DNA of 49,052 bases. Source: an uncultured Pirellula sp. (lineage in GTDB: Bacteria; Planctomycetota; Planctomycetia; Pirellulales; Pirellulaceae). The stretch spans positions 1-49,052 of the forward strand of contig CAIJIZ010000751.1 in the NCBI GenBank assembly GCA_903820735.1, read 5' to 3'. The notes under the pieces were generated by a model. The model worked only from the letters and a program-made list of their open reading frames with translations. It ran no database searches and was not told the DNA's origin. Shown piece by piece: positions 33,443 to 41,954 of the stretch; positions within the stretch are counted from its first letter, which is position 1, and every line of letters begins with the position of its first letter. The position numbers and the translations under genes were made by a program.

Positions 33443-35338
33443 ATGATCCCTAACTTGAGCCTTGCGACAGTTACTTGTATTTATCGCGGCGAAATCGAAC
33501 GCTTCCGATTCGCGGGATTAATTTGCCTTTCGGCGATCACGGCGATTTCCGGTTTGTTCGGCAATCTGCACGTCTATGCTCAAGAGCGGGAGAAGATTCC
33601 CGTTGAACCTCCGCGGCCGATGGGAATCTTTGAGCGGGGGGAGGAAAAGTTGCCGGCATCGGGTGGTTCGGTGATGGACTTCGTCAGTCCGCTCTCGAAT
33701 GTGGATGCCGTTTTCGAATTGTATGTGGGGCAAGCTCGCACGATGACGTTGAAGAAGCCGATTTCGGATGGGAAGTCGGTTGGAGTGGTTGCGGTCGGAG
33801 ATCCGACCGTGGCAGACTTTGAAGTTTTGCCTAACCCGCGCATGCTGCGGTTGCTGGGCAAACGGGCGGGGTTGACCGATTTGAGCGTGGTGCTTGGCGA
33901 TGACACGATTCTGACCTTTCAAGTGCTGGTAAAGTACGATTTGGATTTGCTCAAAGCGGAGATTCAGCAGCGATTTCCCGATGCATCGGTGAGGGTCTCG
34001 CAGTTGCGAGAGAATATTTTGCTTGAGGGGCAGGTTCGCTCGGCGGTGGTTGCGGCGCAGATTGAGGCGATTGCGGAGTCCTGGCTATCGCGAAACGGGA
34101 ATTCGAACCGTGGGGGTAGAACTCCATCGGCAGGCAAAGGTGGGGACACGGCAGGTATGCAAGCTATCGAGGATCGATCCTCGGATGGTGGCGCTCAAGC
34201 CCCGGGTAATCAGGGCGCGGGTAATCAGGGGTTGGGCGGTCAGTCGTCGGGTGATCCGGCGATGCCCAACAGCGGAGCGCAGGGAGGCGGTGATGGAGAT
34301 GCTGGATTTGAGGTTGGAAATCGTTCGACGGCCGCATCCCAAGGTGGTCAGGGGAGCATTATCAATTTGCTTTACATACCCGGCGTGCAGCAGATCATGT
34401 TACAAGTCCGCGTGGCGGAGCTGAATCGTACGGGGATGCGCGAAGTGGGGGCCGACTGGATTTTTGCTTCGAGCAATGGCAACGTGGGTGGAACGAACAT
34501 CAGCGGTAACATTGTCACTGCACAAGGGACGACGAATGGGTCGGGGTTATCCTCTGCGGGAACTGGTAATGTGATGGGGTCGAATGGCACTGCCTTTGGG
34601 ATTTTCCCCAGCGCAAACTTCGATGTGTTGCTTCGGATTCTTCGTAAGAACTCGTTGTTATCGATCCTTGCTGAGCCGAACCTTGTGGCGATGAGTGGTC
34701 ATGAAGCGAGTTTTCTGGCGGGTGGTCAGTTTCCCGTTCCGGTTGTCAATGGTCTGGGCGGTCAAGTATCGATTCAGTACAAGGATTTCGGGGTGCAATT
34801 AAGTTTCACACCTACGATCATTGATGACGAGACGATTCGGTTAAATGTCGCACCGGAGGTTAGTACGATCGATGAGTCATTAGGAACGACGCTTGTTCCT
34901 GGTGGGATACCAACTCCTGGGATCAACACACGTCGGGTCAATACGACGGTGGAGATGCGTGAAGGAGAGACCTTGGCTTTAGCGGGGCTACTAGAGGTTG
35001 CGATGGATGCGCAGACGACGCGCATTCCAGGGCTTGGAGATTTGCCTTACTTAGGTCCTTTCTTTAGCAACACGACGCATCAGCGAGTCGAGAAAGAACT
35101 GCTAGTCTTGGTAACACCGTTTTTCGTAGCAGCTTCTCCGAACTGCGAGCAGTTCTCTTTACCTGGGCAGGATATTGTCGAGCCGAACGACCTTGAGTTT
35201 TATCTTTTGGGTCGAATTGAAGGTAAGACGGGTCGATCGTTCAATACGGTACAGTCTTGGGAAGATCCATGGAATTGCGTGGATCGATTGAAACTTGAAC
35301 GCCAGTGCCTTCATGGGCCGGTGGGATTCTCGAGGTAA
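33443..35338 (+). CDS. cpaC: Tad/Flp pilus secretin (CpaC/RcpA-like)
   Basis: A 631-residue outer-membrane secretin starting at ATG 33443, with GGGGGGTGG upstream; an earlier GTG at 33434 is possible. A hydrophobic signal segment ends near YAQ. The pilus-assembly N-domain (about 75-200) reads VGQARTMTLKKPISDGKSVGVVAVGDPTVADFEV, then LLGKRAGLTDLSVV. After a roughly 85-residue Gly/Gln/Ser-rich low-complexity linker comes the secretin core, VQQIMLQVRVAELNRTGMREVGADWIF to TRIPGLGDLPYLGPFF. The end is VEKELLVLVTPFFV. It forms the outer-membrane pore for Flp pili. It heads a plus-strand trio convergent to the minus-strand tad genes. Confidence 0.9.
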   Translation: MIPNLSLATVTCIYRGEIERFRFAGLICLSAITAISGLFGNLHVYAQEREKIPVEPPRPMGIFERGEEKLPASGGSVMDFVSPLSNVDAVFELYVGQARTMTLKKPISDGKSVGVVAVGDPTVADFEVLPNPRMLRLLGKRAGLTDLSVVLGDDTILTFQVLVKYDLDLLKAEIQQRFPDASVRVSQLRENILLEGQVRSAVVAAQIEAIAESWLSRNGNSNRGGRTPSAGKGGDTAGMQAIEDRSSDGGAQAPGNQGAGNQGLGGQSSGDPAMPNSGAQGGGDGDAGFEVGNRSTAASQGGQGSIINLLYIPGVQQIMLQVRVAELNRTGMREVGADWIFASSNGNVGGTNISGNIVTAQGTTNGSGLSSAGTGNVMGSNGTAFGIFPSANFDVLLRILRKNSLLSILAEPNLVAMSGHEASFLAGGQFPVPVVNGLGGQVSIQYKDFGVQLSFTPTIIDDETIRLNVAPEVSTIDESLGTTLVPGGIPTPGINTRRVNTTVEMREGETLALAGLLEVAMDAQTTRIPGLGDLPYLGPFFSNTTHQRVEKELLVLVTPFFVAASPNCEQFSLPGQDIVEPNDLEFYLLGRIEGKTGRSFNTVQSWEDPWNCVDRLKLERQCLHGPVGFSR

Positions 35339-35343
35339 ATTCA

Positions 35344-36117
35344 ATGCGTAATACTATTCGTTGGAATCGAATCGCCGGTTATTTGTTTAAGGCCATGCTG
35401 TGCATGAGCTTAAGCGAAGTCTGTAATGCGCAAGCATTGCAGGAGTCGGTGGTGTGTCCACATTGCAAGAGTTCTGGGGAGTGTGTTGTGAAAATGTCGG
35501 ATTACCCGGCGTATCCAAACACTTATGGTAATCCAGTGCGGCTGATGGACTGTCGTAACGGAGAATGCGAAGGGGCCTCGGTGGTCGAGCGATGGAAGCG
35601 GAGCATGCAAGCGAGCCATTGGGGGTACCCGGAGAATTTCCAACGCAACATGTATGGGTCATCGAATCGGGCGGCGTTTGCGAGCAACATTCGCGACGGG
35701 GCGATCGAGCGAGCGACGTTGTATCGTTTGGATTTCTATCCTGAGGATTCGTCGCAATCGCAGATGCTGACCCCCCGTGGGGTTGAGCGGCTTGAGAAAG
35801 CGATTTGTGTTAGTCAATCGTATGGGTCGGCGTTGCGTATCGAGCGATCGTCGCGACCGGAACTCGATCAGCTTAGAGTCGCTTGGTTAGTCGAGCACCC
35901 TTCGATTGTTGGGGCTGGGATCACAAGCGATGGAATTCTATTGATTGCGAAGCCGATGGGAATTCAAGCTACTGAAGCGATTCGGCGGTATCAAAAGGGA
36001 ATTCTCGGATCGGGAAATGCTTCGGTTCCCTCGGGGAGTGGTGGCGGAGCGATGGGATCAAGTATGGGTGGCTTGCCTAGTTTAGGAGCCTCGGGTGGTA
36101 GCGCGGGTATGCGTTAG
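35344..36117 (+). CDS. Secreted Tad-locus protein with cysteine motifs, unknown function
   Basis: A 257-residue protein starting at ATG 35344 behind CGAGG, five bases after the secretin stop. It has a signal peptide (about 1-28, ending CNAQ). A Cys cluster VVCPHCKSSGECV and LMDCRNGEC follow, resembling a DnaJ-like or zinc-ribbon knot. The central and C-terminal part holds a motif set (GVERLEKAICVSQSYGSALRIERSSRPELDQLRVAWLVEHPSIVGAGI) and a Gly/Ser-rich tail. I do not recognise the family. Position between the secretin and a TPR lipoprotein points to a pilus assembly accessory factor. Confidence 0.7.
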   Translation: MRNTIRWNRIAGYLFKAMLCMSLSEVCNAQALQESVVCPHCKSSGECVVKMSDYPAYPNTYGNPVRLMDCRNGECEGASVVERWKRSMQASHWGYPENFQRNMYGSSNRAAFASNIRDGAIERATLYRLDFYPEDSSQSQMLTPRGVERLEKAICVSQSYGSALRIERSSRPELDQLRVAWLVEHPSIVGAGITSDGILLIAKPMGIQATEAIRRYQKGILGSGNASVPSGSGGGAMGSSMGGLPSLGASGGSAGMR

Positions 36118-36203
36118 GGTTGTCGTACAAAGATCGCTTATGGCGGAGCTACGGCATTGTGAACACGGCATTGTGGTGAAGGCTCTACAAAGGGGACGGT
36201 TGC

Positions 36204-36974
36204 ATGTTCGGTAGAATTCAAGTACTTGCTCTCGGCGGGATGATCAGTACGGTATTTGCAGCCGGAGGGTGTGCGGCATGGAAGCCTTTGGATTTCTCAA
36301 AGAATACACTTCGACCGCAAGGCCGTGAGAAGTCGACCGAGAAGTTCACCGAGAAACTCTCCGGGAGCGGTTTGGGTGGGTCTTCAACCAAGCCCAATAC
36401 CCGACAAGCTCAGATTGACTTAGCGATTGCGGCCGCCGAGCGACATGAGGCGAATCAGGAATACCGAGACGCGATCAAGCGTTATCAAGAGGTGTTAGTT
36501 CTCGACAAAAAAAGTGGCTTGGCGCATCATCGCTTAGCGCTGATTTCAAGTCGGCTATCGGCGACGAAGCAAGCCCAAGAGCATTTTGCAGAAGCTCGTC
36601 GATTGGCCCCGAAGGACGACGATGTCTTAGCGGACTATGCGTATTGGAATTATCTCAATGCTCAAGATTTGCACGCCAACGAATTGGTTGACGAGGGATT
36701 GCGTCGTTCCCCGAGTTACGAGAGATTTCATGGGATTAAAGGATTGCTTCTAGCACGCGAGAAGCAATGGGAGGGGGCTGTCGAGAGTTTTGTCCGATCT
36801 GGATGCACTCCGCAACAAGCTTGGGCAAACATCGGGCATGTTGTTTTGTTGGAAGGGGACGTGCAGTCAGCTTCGTATTGGATCGAGCATGCAGCACAAG
36901 GAGACCAGGGGTCTGCGGCCGCGAAGCGCACTCAGAAGGTGTTGCAGACTGCATACACAACACCCGTAAAGTGA
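36204..36974 (+). CDS. tadD: TPR lipoprotein, TadD-like
   Basis: A 256-residue protein starting at ATG 36204 with AAGGGGACGG upstream. A signal peptide ends in the lipobox FAAGGC (Cys about 23). From about residue 75 come TPR motifs: AAERHEANQEYRDAIKRYQEVLVLDKKSG, LAHHRLALISSRLSATKQAQEHFAEARRLAPKDD, and a further unit at LHANELVDEGLRRSPSYERFHGIKGLLLAREKQWEGAVESF. TadD proteins are TPR lipoproteins needed for secretin assembly, and this one lies third behind the secretin. The symbol is by context and architecture. Confidence 0.72.
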   Translation: MFGRIQVLALGGMISTVFAAGGCAAWKPLDFSKNTLRPQGREKSTEKFTEKLSGSGLGGSSTKPNTRQAQIDLAIAAAERHEANQEYRDAIKRYQEVLVLDKKSGLAHHRLALISSRLSATKQAQEHFAEARRLAPKDDDVLADYAYWNYLNAQDLHANELVDEGLRRSPSYERFHGIKGLLLAREKQWEGAVESFVRSGCTPQQAWANIGHVVLLEGDVQSASYWIEHAAQGDQGSAAAKRTQKVLQTAYTTPVK

Positions 36975-37020
36975 ACCAAGTTCGAACGAGCTTTGGGTTG
37001 CCCATCTGTAGGCTAAGTGG

Positions 37021-38049
37021 TTACCTTGATCTGATTTGGATGGGAACTACGCTGACGGATGAGCCTCGAATGGTTCGGATTGCAGAGTACTTCGTAGTCG
37101 GGCTGTTGGGGTCAGAGAGACTGGAGAGCATCCAAGCAATTTCTTGGAGAACTCGTGGGTCATCCATGTCTGAAAGATTCGATTCGGTTGAGCTGTAGGA
37201 ATTGCTGTCGTCAATGGCTCCGTATTGGGATTCCGAGCCAAATTGGCTTCCATCGGCGGACTGGAAATCTCGTGAAGTATGGGAGGCCCTTGTTGCTGCC
37301 AACGAAGAGTTTGGCGATACGGATTCGTCGTGCAATTCGGAGTTGAGTAAATCGGTATCTTGAACGATACCTTGATCTTCAGGGCTTCGCAGGGAAAGTG
37401 AGAGGGTACCTTCTTTTTGTCCAAGGCTAAGAACCGAGGCATCGCGAGGCGTAACGAGAAGGGTGACTGAAGAGGGCTTTGAATCTCCCTTGTCAGCCGT
37501 TCCGGTGCTTGGGCGAGCGGCGGTGCTCTCGACGGTTCGGTCGATAGCGAGGACTTCGACATTTTGTACCAACGTCTCGGTAATACCTTCTTCCGTGCTA
37601 CTGCCGTTGCGGGTTACTCGGGTCAGGAGGACGTCGACGTGGTCTCCGACGTTAAGCAAACCCGAGACGCGGTCTGCAGCGGTCACCGCGGTGATGCTTT
37701 TGGCGCGCAGTCCGCTTGGGATGGTGGTAGCAAAGCCGGCTTTCACACCCGCTTCAGCCAACTTCGTTTTCAAAACGAATTCCCCTTCGATGATGGATAA
37801 CTTGGCAACTCTGCCGATGATTTCCTCTGCGGATCTTGCCATGGATTCGTGAACAAGGTTGCTTGGGATGCGTCGTGCTTCGATGTCTTCTTCGCGAAGT
37901 TGGTAACCTCTACCAACTACTTTTTTCGCCATGTAGACGGTAGCGACCTCTTTTTGGGCTTGGTTTGCTCGCATCTGTGTAATCCCAATAATAGCAGAAG
38001 CGCCGCTCATGACTGCAAAAAACAAGACCAACCAAGTTCTTGGACTCAT
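37021..38049 (-). CDS. cpaB: Flp pilus assembly protein CpaB, first copy
   Basis: A 342-residue protein with an N-terminal membrane helix (about 5-25) and an SAF domain (YMAKKVVGRGYQLREEDIEARRIPSNL, about 40-110). The RcpC/CpaB core follows (SGLRAKSITAVTAADRVSGLLNVGDHVDVLLTRV). It shares near-identical DNA with the 45344-46240 copy over about 800 bases, but its C-terminal region has an extra Ser-rich insert of about 45 residues after HDE. CpaB connects the inner membrane to the secretin. A small inverted repeat, GCAAGG/CCTTGC (38086-38102), lies in its leader and in that of the other copy. Flp1 lies just upstream with a terminator between, so transcription through may be partial. Confidence 0.93.
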   Translation of the reverse strand: MSPRTWLVLFFAVMSGASAIIGITQMRANQAQKEVATVYMAKKVVGRGYQLREEDIEARRIPSNLVHESMARSAEEIIGRVAKLSIIEGEFVLKTKLAEAGVKAGFATTIPSGLRAKSITAVTAADRVSGLLNVGDHVDVLLTRVTRNGSSTEEGITETLVQNVEVLAIDRTVESTAARPSTGTADKGDSKPSSVTLLVTPRDASVLSLGQKEGTLSLSLRSPEDQGIVQDTDLLNSELHDESVSPNSSLAATRASHTSRDFQSADGSQFGSESQYGAIDDSNSYSSTESNLSDMDDPRVLQEIAWMLSSLSDPNSPTTKYSAIRTIRGSSVSVVPIQIRSR

Positions 38050-38142
38050 ACTTCACCAAATCCAGTAAATCGCAATTTGTGTTGAGCAAGGAAAGCCCTT
38101 GCAGTTTTTACAGATGAATGAAAGCCAGTAACGGCAAGCGTC

Positions 38143-38177
38143 AATAAAAAAGCGACCGACATCTGCGGTCGATCGCT
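38143..38177 (-). terminator. Intrinsic terminator after flp1
   Basis: On the minus strand AGCGATCGACC...GGTCGCT forms a hairpin followed by TTTTTTATT. It lies about 70 bases after the Flp1 stop and before CpaB1. Confidence 0.85.
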
Positions 38178-38248
38178 CGTTAGATCGGTCGAGTTGGCAA
38201 GGGGGCTTTTCGTCGCCGCCGCTTGCCCATGCTGAAGACGGATGAGTC

Positions 38249-38443
38249 TTACAGTGCGTTGCTTGCGTCGTTGAACATCGACGACAGCGCGGTACCCATG
38301 GCGGTTACCGCGAGGATAGCGGCGATAGCGACAAGGCCGACGAGCAAGCCGTACTCGAGCATAGTTGCTCCGCGTTGATCACGGACGAAACGAGCGGCTA
38401 CTTTGGTCAAAACTGAAGCGAACATAATCTGCAACTCCTGCAA
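38249..38443 (-). CDS. flp: Flp/Fap-type pilin subunit, copy 1
   Basis: A 64-residue type IVb prepilin. The leader MQELQIMFASVLTKVAARFVRDQRG is followed by the cleavage-type site G|ATMLEYGLLVGLVAIAAILAV, with E5 and the hydrophobic helix. The short C-terminus is typical of Flp pilins. The ribosome-binding site (GGAG) is conserved in all three flp genes. It is cut by the prepilin peptidase (38769-39320) and assembled by TadA/B/C. A sigma54-type promoter lies at 38517-38532 and the terminator at 38143-38177, so it is a short monocistronic transcript. Confidence 0.95.
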   Translation of the reverse strand: MQELQIMFASVLTKVAARFVRDQRGATMLEYGLLVGLVAIAAILAVTAMGTALSSMFNDASNAL

Positions 38444-38516
38444 CTAAAAATCTTCTCGACTCATGCGCTCGAACCGACTGGTCAGCAATTCACTTGTCCC
38501 GATGCAGAAGAGTAAG

Positions 38517-38532
38517 AGCGAAGGGCGTGCCA
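38517..38532 (-). promoter_or_regulatory. Sigma54-type (-24/-12) promoter of flp1
   Basis: Minus strand TGGCACGCCCTTCGCT: perfect TGGCACG -24 element, correct GG-to-GC spacing, and one mismatch (C for T) in the -12 TTGCT. It is located 74 bases before the flp1 start. Confidence 0.8.
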
Positions 38533-38718
38533 TTCGATGAGTTATTCGCGAGAAAGTTCTTTTGCTTTTTCTGCGGAGCGTATCTGTGTTTGTAAAAGCC
38601 TGGGAAATCATCGGGTTTTGCAATTGGAGTCTTCTTAAATATTTAAAGCAGAAGCTCTTGGAATCCCTGAGAGGAAAAGAGATTTGCATCTGTGGTGTTG
38701 TCGTTGTCCGGATTTGCG

Positions 38719-38736
38719 ACGAGTGGTCTCGTTTGT
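38719..38736 (-). promoter_or_regulatory. Candidate enhancer (UAS) of flp1
   Basis: The inverted repeat ACGAG-N4-CTCGT (38719-38732) overlaps the 11-mer GTCTCGTTTGT (plus strand, 38726-38736). It lies about 190 bases upstream of the -24 element. The 11-mer recurs before flp2 and flp3. Confidence 0.5.
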
Positions 38737-38768
38737 TGACAATGGTTGAACGAGGCTTGGTGTTGGCG

Positions 38769-39320
38769 CTAGAAGGTTGCGTAAAAGAGCCGGATCGATT
38801 CGATCAGTACGACGCCGACTCCGATGGGTAGAGCGTAGGGGATTAGTCGTGAGCGTCGATCGGAGGAGTCGAAGATTTCATCGATGGTTTTCGACGGTTG
38901 ATTCTGAGTTGCTGGTGGGGGGGCTTGGTGAAGAATCTTTGGAAGAATCAACCACAGCAGAGAAATCACGCCGAGGATGACGCCGCTAACGAGAAAGACT
39001 CCGATGATGGCTTTCGGTCCGTACCAGGCTCCTAAGGCGGCTTGCCATTTCACATCCCCGGCGGTGAGTCCACCGAGAGCATAGAGAGGCAGGAGTATTC
39101 CTCCACCGACGAGGATCCCGAGCAGTCCGCTTTGCAGACCTGGTAGGTGGAGGAAATAGGTATTCCAAGCGAGTCCCGCGAGGAGTGTTACCAGTACGGA
39201 GACGTTAGTAATTTTGTAATGGCGCAGGTCTCGTTGAGCGACGAACAGAACCAGGGCGATAAGGATCCAAGGCTTGTGCTCGGGAGCAAGGAGCGATTCA
39301 AACATCGATGAGGAGATCAT
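38769..39320 (-). CDS. cpaA: Prepilin peptidase, TadV/CpaA type
   Basis: A 183-residue A24 aspartic peptidase. The two catalytic aspartates lie in QRDLRHYKITN (about residue 31) and LTAGDVKWQAALGAWYG (about 88), with membrane helices around them. It starts at 39320, overlapping the TadG stop as ATGA. It processes the Flp prepilins and the TadE/F pseudopilins. It closes the long minus-strand tad operon; flp1 with its own promoter follows downstream. Confidence 0.88.
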   Translation of the reverse strand: MISSSMFESLLAPEHKPWILIALVLFVAQRDLRHYKITNVSVLVTLLAGLAWNTYFLHLPGLQSGLLGILVGGGILLPLYALGGLTAGDVKWQAALGAWYGPKAIIGVFLVSGVILGVISLLWLILPKILHQAPPPATQNQPSKTIDEIFDSSDRRSRLIPYALPIGVGVVLIESIRLFYATF

Positions 39321-40864
39321 TCGACGAGCGCGACGGCTTTGCCGGCAGCAACAGGCGTGTTGTTTCCTGCGGTGACCTCGATATTACCACTACCGGATAC
39401 TCCGAATGTCGAGACCACGAATTGGGAATTGTATTTGCCTTGACCGGAGATTTGGATTGGCATCCACTTTCCGTAGAAGGTACCACTGAGAGTCGTATTG
39501 GCGCTATTTCCGGTGATTTGCAGCGACTGTGTGTTATGTCTGCGTTGGTAGTACATCATGCCGTCGAATTCGGCCGATACGGCTTTTGCGCCGGGGTAGA
39601 GAGATGCGTAATTGTATACGGAGGTGTCGATGGGGCTTGTTTTAAAAGATGTGGTGAAGGAGGCTCGGCCGAAGGAGGTTGCGGGGCTAACTGGGGGAGC
39701 GATTCCAAGGTCAGTTTTGTCGGGAAGACCCGTCGTGACATTGTAGTTTTTCCCGGTGTTGTAGAACATCAAACCATCGGCTTTCACCGTGCCGCCGTTG
39801 AATCGCAGGATGTTTTGATTGGCGGATTGTGCAACGAGTACATAGATTCCAGGGACGAAATAGACTCGGCCACCATTGATAGAGAGTCCGGTATAAACTC
39901 CTGGGTGCAGGATGATATCGCCGGCGGTAGCGGTGTAGAGTCCTCCGGCGATGACTTCGCCAGCTTTAGCGACTCGGTTTAGCTTGGTGGGATCTTGAGT
40001 CAGTCCAGAGGTGCCGTTGTTGGTAACAGTGACCGAGCCTCGCAAAGTTGGATCGACCCCGTTGGAGATCATCGGTGTGGCGACATTGACGTATGGATCG
40101 GGTTCGGGGGGCATTTTCGCGTGCAGTGGAGATGGTTTATCGGGAGTCAGGGGTTTGAACACGGCGGGGTTATCTACACCTCCGACGCAGTCGACGATGA
40201 TGGCATACATACCTTTATCGGAGTTTGGCGTCCCTCCAGAGATTGAGACGCCATTGTTCCCATTATTGACGGGGGTTCCGAATTCATCGACGCCGCCACC
40301 TTCGGAGTTGACGACGATACGACCATTTACGAGCAGCTTCGATGATCCGCTGACGACCAATCCTGGGCGCACAAATGGGTTCAGAGCGATCACGCCGTCG
40401 CCTGGCATGAAAGATTCGACGCCTGCAACTGCTCTGGCCTTTACCTCGATTTCTGCTTTACCGAAGGGCATGAGTCGAAAGAAGAGTGTTTTTACGTTCC
40501 ATTTTGCTACGACTTCTACGTAGCCTTCCATTCCAAGATATTTTCCTGAGGTTGGTGGGGAGTGGATGTCTTCGGCAGTGGAGGTTGTAATGTTCCAAAC
40601 GGTCAAGTATTCAAGGGTCTTGGACATTGCCGGAGCTTCTTGGAGTCCGTCGGCAATTTTCCCTCCGCCGGCTAATGCGGCGGCATCGGCAGCGTTTTGG
40701 CAGCGTCTCCACGCGTAGTTAAGCTGGGCGATGTCGTATAGGATGGCGAGAATCCCGACGAAAACAGTAAGGCTCACGGCGAAAATGTGGAGATATGCGC
40801 CGCGTCTGGGTGGGTAGCAACGGGTGCGATTGATTCGCTTTGTGGGGCTTTTAGAGTTGTTCAT
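39317..40864 (-). CDS. tadG: TadG-like pilus assembly protein
   Basis: A 515-residue protein with an N-terminal membrane helix (LHIFAVSLTVFVGILAILYDIA, about 26-47) and the TadG-type NAADAAALAGGG region. A long beta-rich exported domain follows, with repeated glycine/valine strands such as GGRVYFVPGIYVLVA. Its cleavage-like segment RRGAYLHIF lacks the glutamate at +5 seen in TadE-type proteins. It overlaps the peptidase gene and follows the TadE genes, as in typical tad order. Confidence 0.78.
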   Translation of the reverse strand: MNNSKSPTKRINRTRCYPPRRGAYLHIFAVSLTVFVGILAILYDIAQLNYAWRRCQNAADAAALAGGGKIADGLQEAPAMSKTLEYLTVWNITTSTAEDIHSPPTSGKYLGMEGYVEVVAKWNVKTLFFRLMPFGKAEIEVKARAVAGVESFMPGDGVIALNPFVRPGLVVSGSSKLLVNGRIVVNSEGGGVDEFGTPVNNGNNGVSISGGTPNSDKGMYAIIVDCVGGVDNPAVFKPLTPDKPSPLHAKMPPEPDPYVNVATPMISNGVDPTLRGSVTVTNNGTSGLTQDPTKLNRVAKAGEVIAGGLYTATAGDIILHPGVYTGLSINGGRVYFVPGIYVLVAQSANQNILRFNGGTVKADGLMFYNTGKNYNVTTGLPDKTDLGIAPPVSPATSFGRASFTTSFKTSPIDTSVYNYASLYPGAKAVSAEFDGMMYYQRRHNTQSLQITGNSANTTLSGTFYGKWMPIQISGQGKYNSQFVVSTFGVSGSGNIEVTAGNNTPVAAGKAVALVE

Positions 40865-40926
40865 GATTGAACCTCAACGCAAAGTACTCGGATGAAAGTA
40901 TTGCTGGAAGAAAACGCTGCTGCAAT

Positions 40927-41451
40927 TCAGTGTGCGATTGTCATCATGACGCGAGTCGTGACATTGAAGAGTCCAGAATTGCCGCTTGTTCCGCTTCCGA
41001 CCGACGTGGAGGCTAGCGGGTTGGAGGAAGCGGGGATAGGGTTCGAAGCGATGATGACTTCGACTCGATGACCGCTATGACCATCGTTACCACCGTCGGG
41101 CCAATTGAGTCGGTAGTAGACATTCATGGGTAGTCCGTTGTTGTATTTCTTAGCCATGACCTCTCCGATGGCGCTACCGTCACCGAATGAGCCGGCCATG
41201 GATGCGGGGCCCCAGGGGCCCAATCTATCGGCATCTTGTCCATGAACGATGGCTTGTCTCCCAAGGTATTTGCACATGGCGGCGTACTGCTCGATTTGTA
41301 GCATTCTCACGCCGGCAGCGATGGTGGACATGATCACCAATGCATAGATGGGTAGGACGATTCCGAACTCTATGGAAACTGCGCCGCGTCGGGCGTAGCG
41401 TTTTGTTCGGCAGGCATTGACTGAAGGTACTTCAATGAGTGAGAGATGCAT
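40927..41451 (-). CDS. tadE: TadE-like pseudopilin, second copy
   Basis: A 174-residue protein. The start at ATG 41451 overlaps the preceding TAA as TAATG, so it is preferred over an upstream ATG at 41514. It has the prepilin-type signal YARRG|AVSIEFGIVLPIYALVIMSTIAA (E5 present), then an exported domain with ARQAIVHGQDADRLGPWG. TadE-type pseudopilins are cut by the prepilin peptidase. It could equally be named TadF by position. Confidence 0.82.
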   Translation of the reverse strand: MHLSLIEVPSVNACRTKRYARRGAVSIEFGIVLPIYALVIMSTIAAGVRMLQIEQYAAMCKYLGRQAIVHGQDADRLGPWGPASMAGSFGDGSAIGEVMAKKYNNGLPMNVYYRLNWPDGGNDGHSGHRVEVIIASNPIPASSNPLASTSVGSGTSGNSGLFNVTTRVMMTIAH

Positions 41452-41954
41452 TACTTCGCTCCCATGATTTGGACTGTACTGCGCACGGTGGCTTCGCTGG
41501 GCAACCCTGGCCAAGGTATAGTCGCGTGGTAGACGTATTCCATTTTTATGATGACTCGAGTTTCCCCGGGGTTTTCTTGGTTGAGCACGGCGGGGTAGAC
41601 GATGAGGTCACTGGCGGATGCCCACGGGGATCCTTCGATGGTATTTCTGGCAATGGTATCGAGTTTCTGCATCCAAACGTTGTAGCTGACATCGGTGACG
41701 GGATGGAACGCAGCATAGCGGCTGGCGGCACCTGCGGCGTCTGCGACGAGGAAGCGGTAGTAGGAGAGTCGTGAGAAATCGAGCACTGCGATTGCTAGGA
41801 TCATCATCACGGGGATAGTAATGGCGAATTCGAGTAGGACGGCCCCTGCGCGTTGTTTACGAAAGCGATAGTTCTTGCGTGCGGACTTTCGTATTCGATA
41901 CGAAGGGAGCGTTATGCGGGTGCTCGAAGGCTGTGACGATGCTGTTGCTTTCAT
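41451..41954 (-). CDS. tadE: TadE-like pseudopilin, first copy
   Basis: A 167-residue protein starting at 41954, overlapping the TadC stop as ATGA. It has the cleavage-type segment KQRAG|AVLLEFAITIPVMMILAIAVLDFSRL with E5, and the family AASRYAA segment. It is translated with its neighbours and is likely a minor pilus component. Confidence 0.83.
   Translation of the reverse strand: MKATASSQPSSTRITLPSYRIRKSARKNYRFRKQRAGAVLLEFAITIPVMMILAIAVLDFSRLSYYRFLVADAAGAASRYAAFHPVTDVSYNVWMQKLDTIARNTIEGSPWASASDLIVYPAVLNQENPGETRVIIKMEYVYHATIPWPGLPSEATVRSTVQIMGAK

Noticed and set aside
33264-33446. Short plus-strand frame before the secretin
   Set aside because: No motif; it lies in the leader region, and its composition is unlike neighbouring genes.
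37463-37852. Long antisense frames in the tad and cpaB genes
   Set aside because: They mirror the codon bias of the real genes on the other strand and lack ribosome-binding sites.
38444-38506. Riboswitch in the conserved flp leader
   Set aside because: The similarity among the three leaders is explained by recent duplication and shared promoter; no riboswitch core is recognisable.
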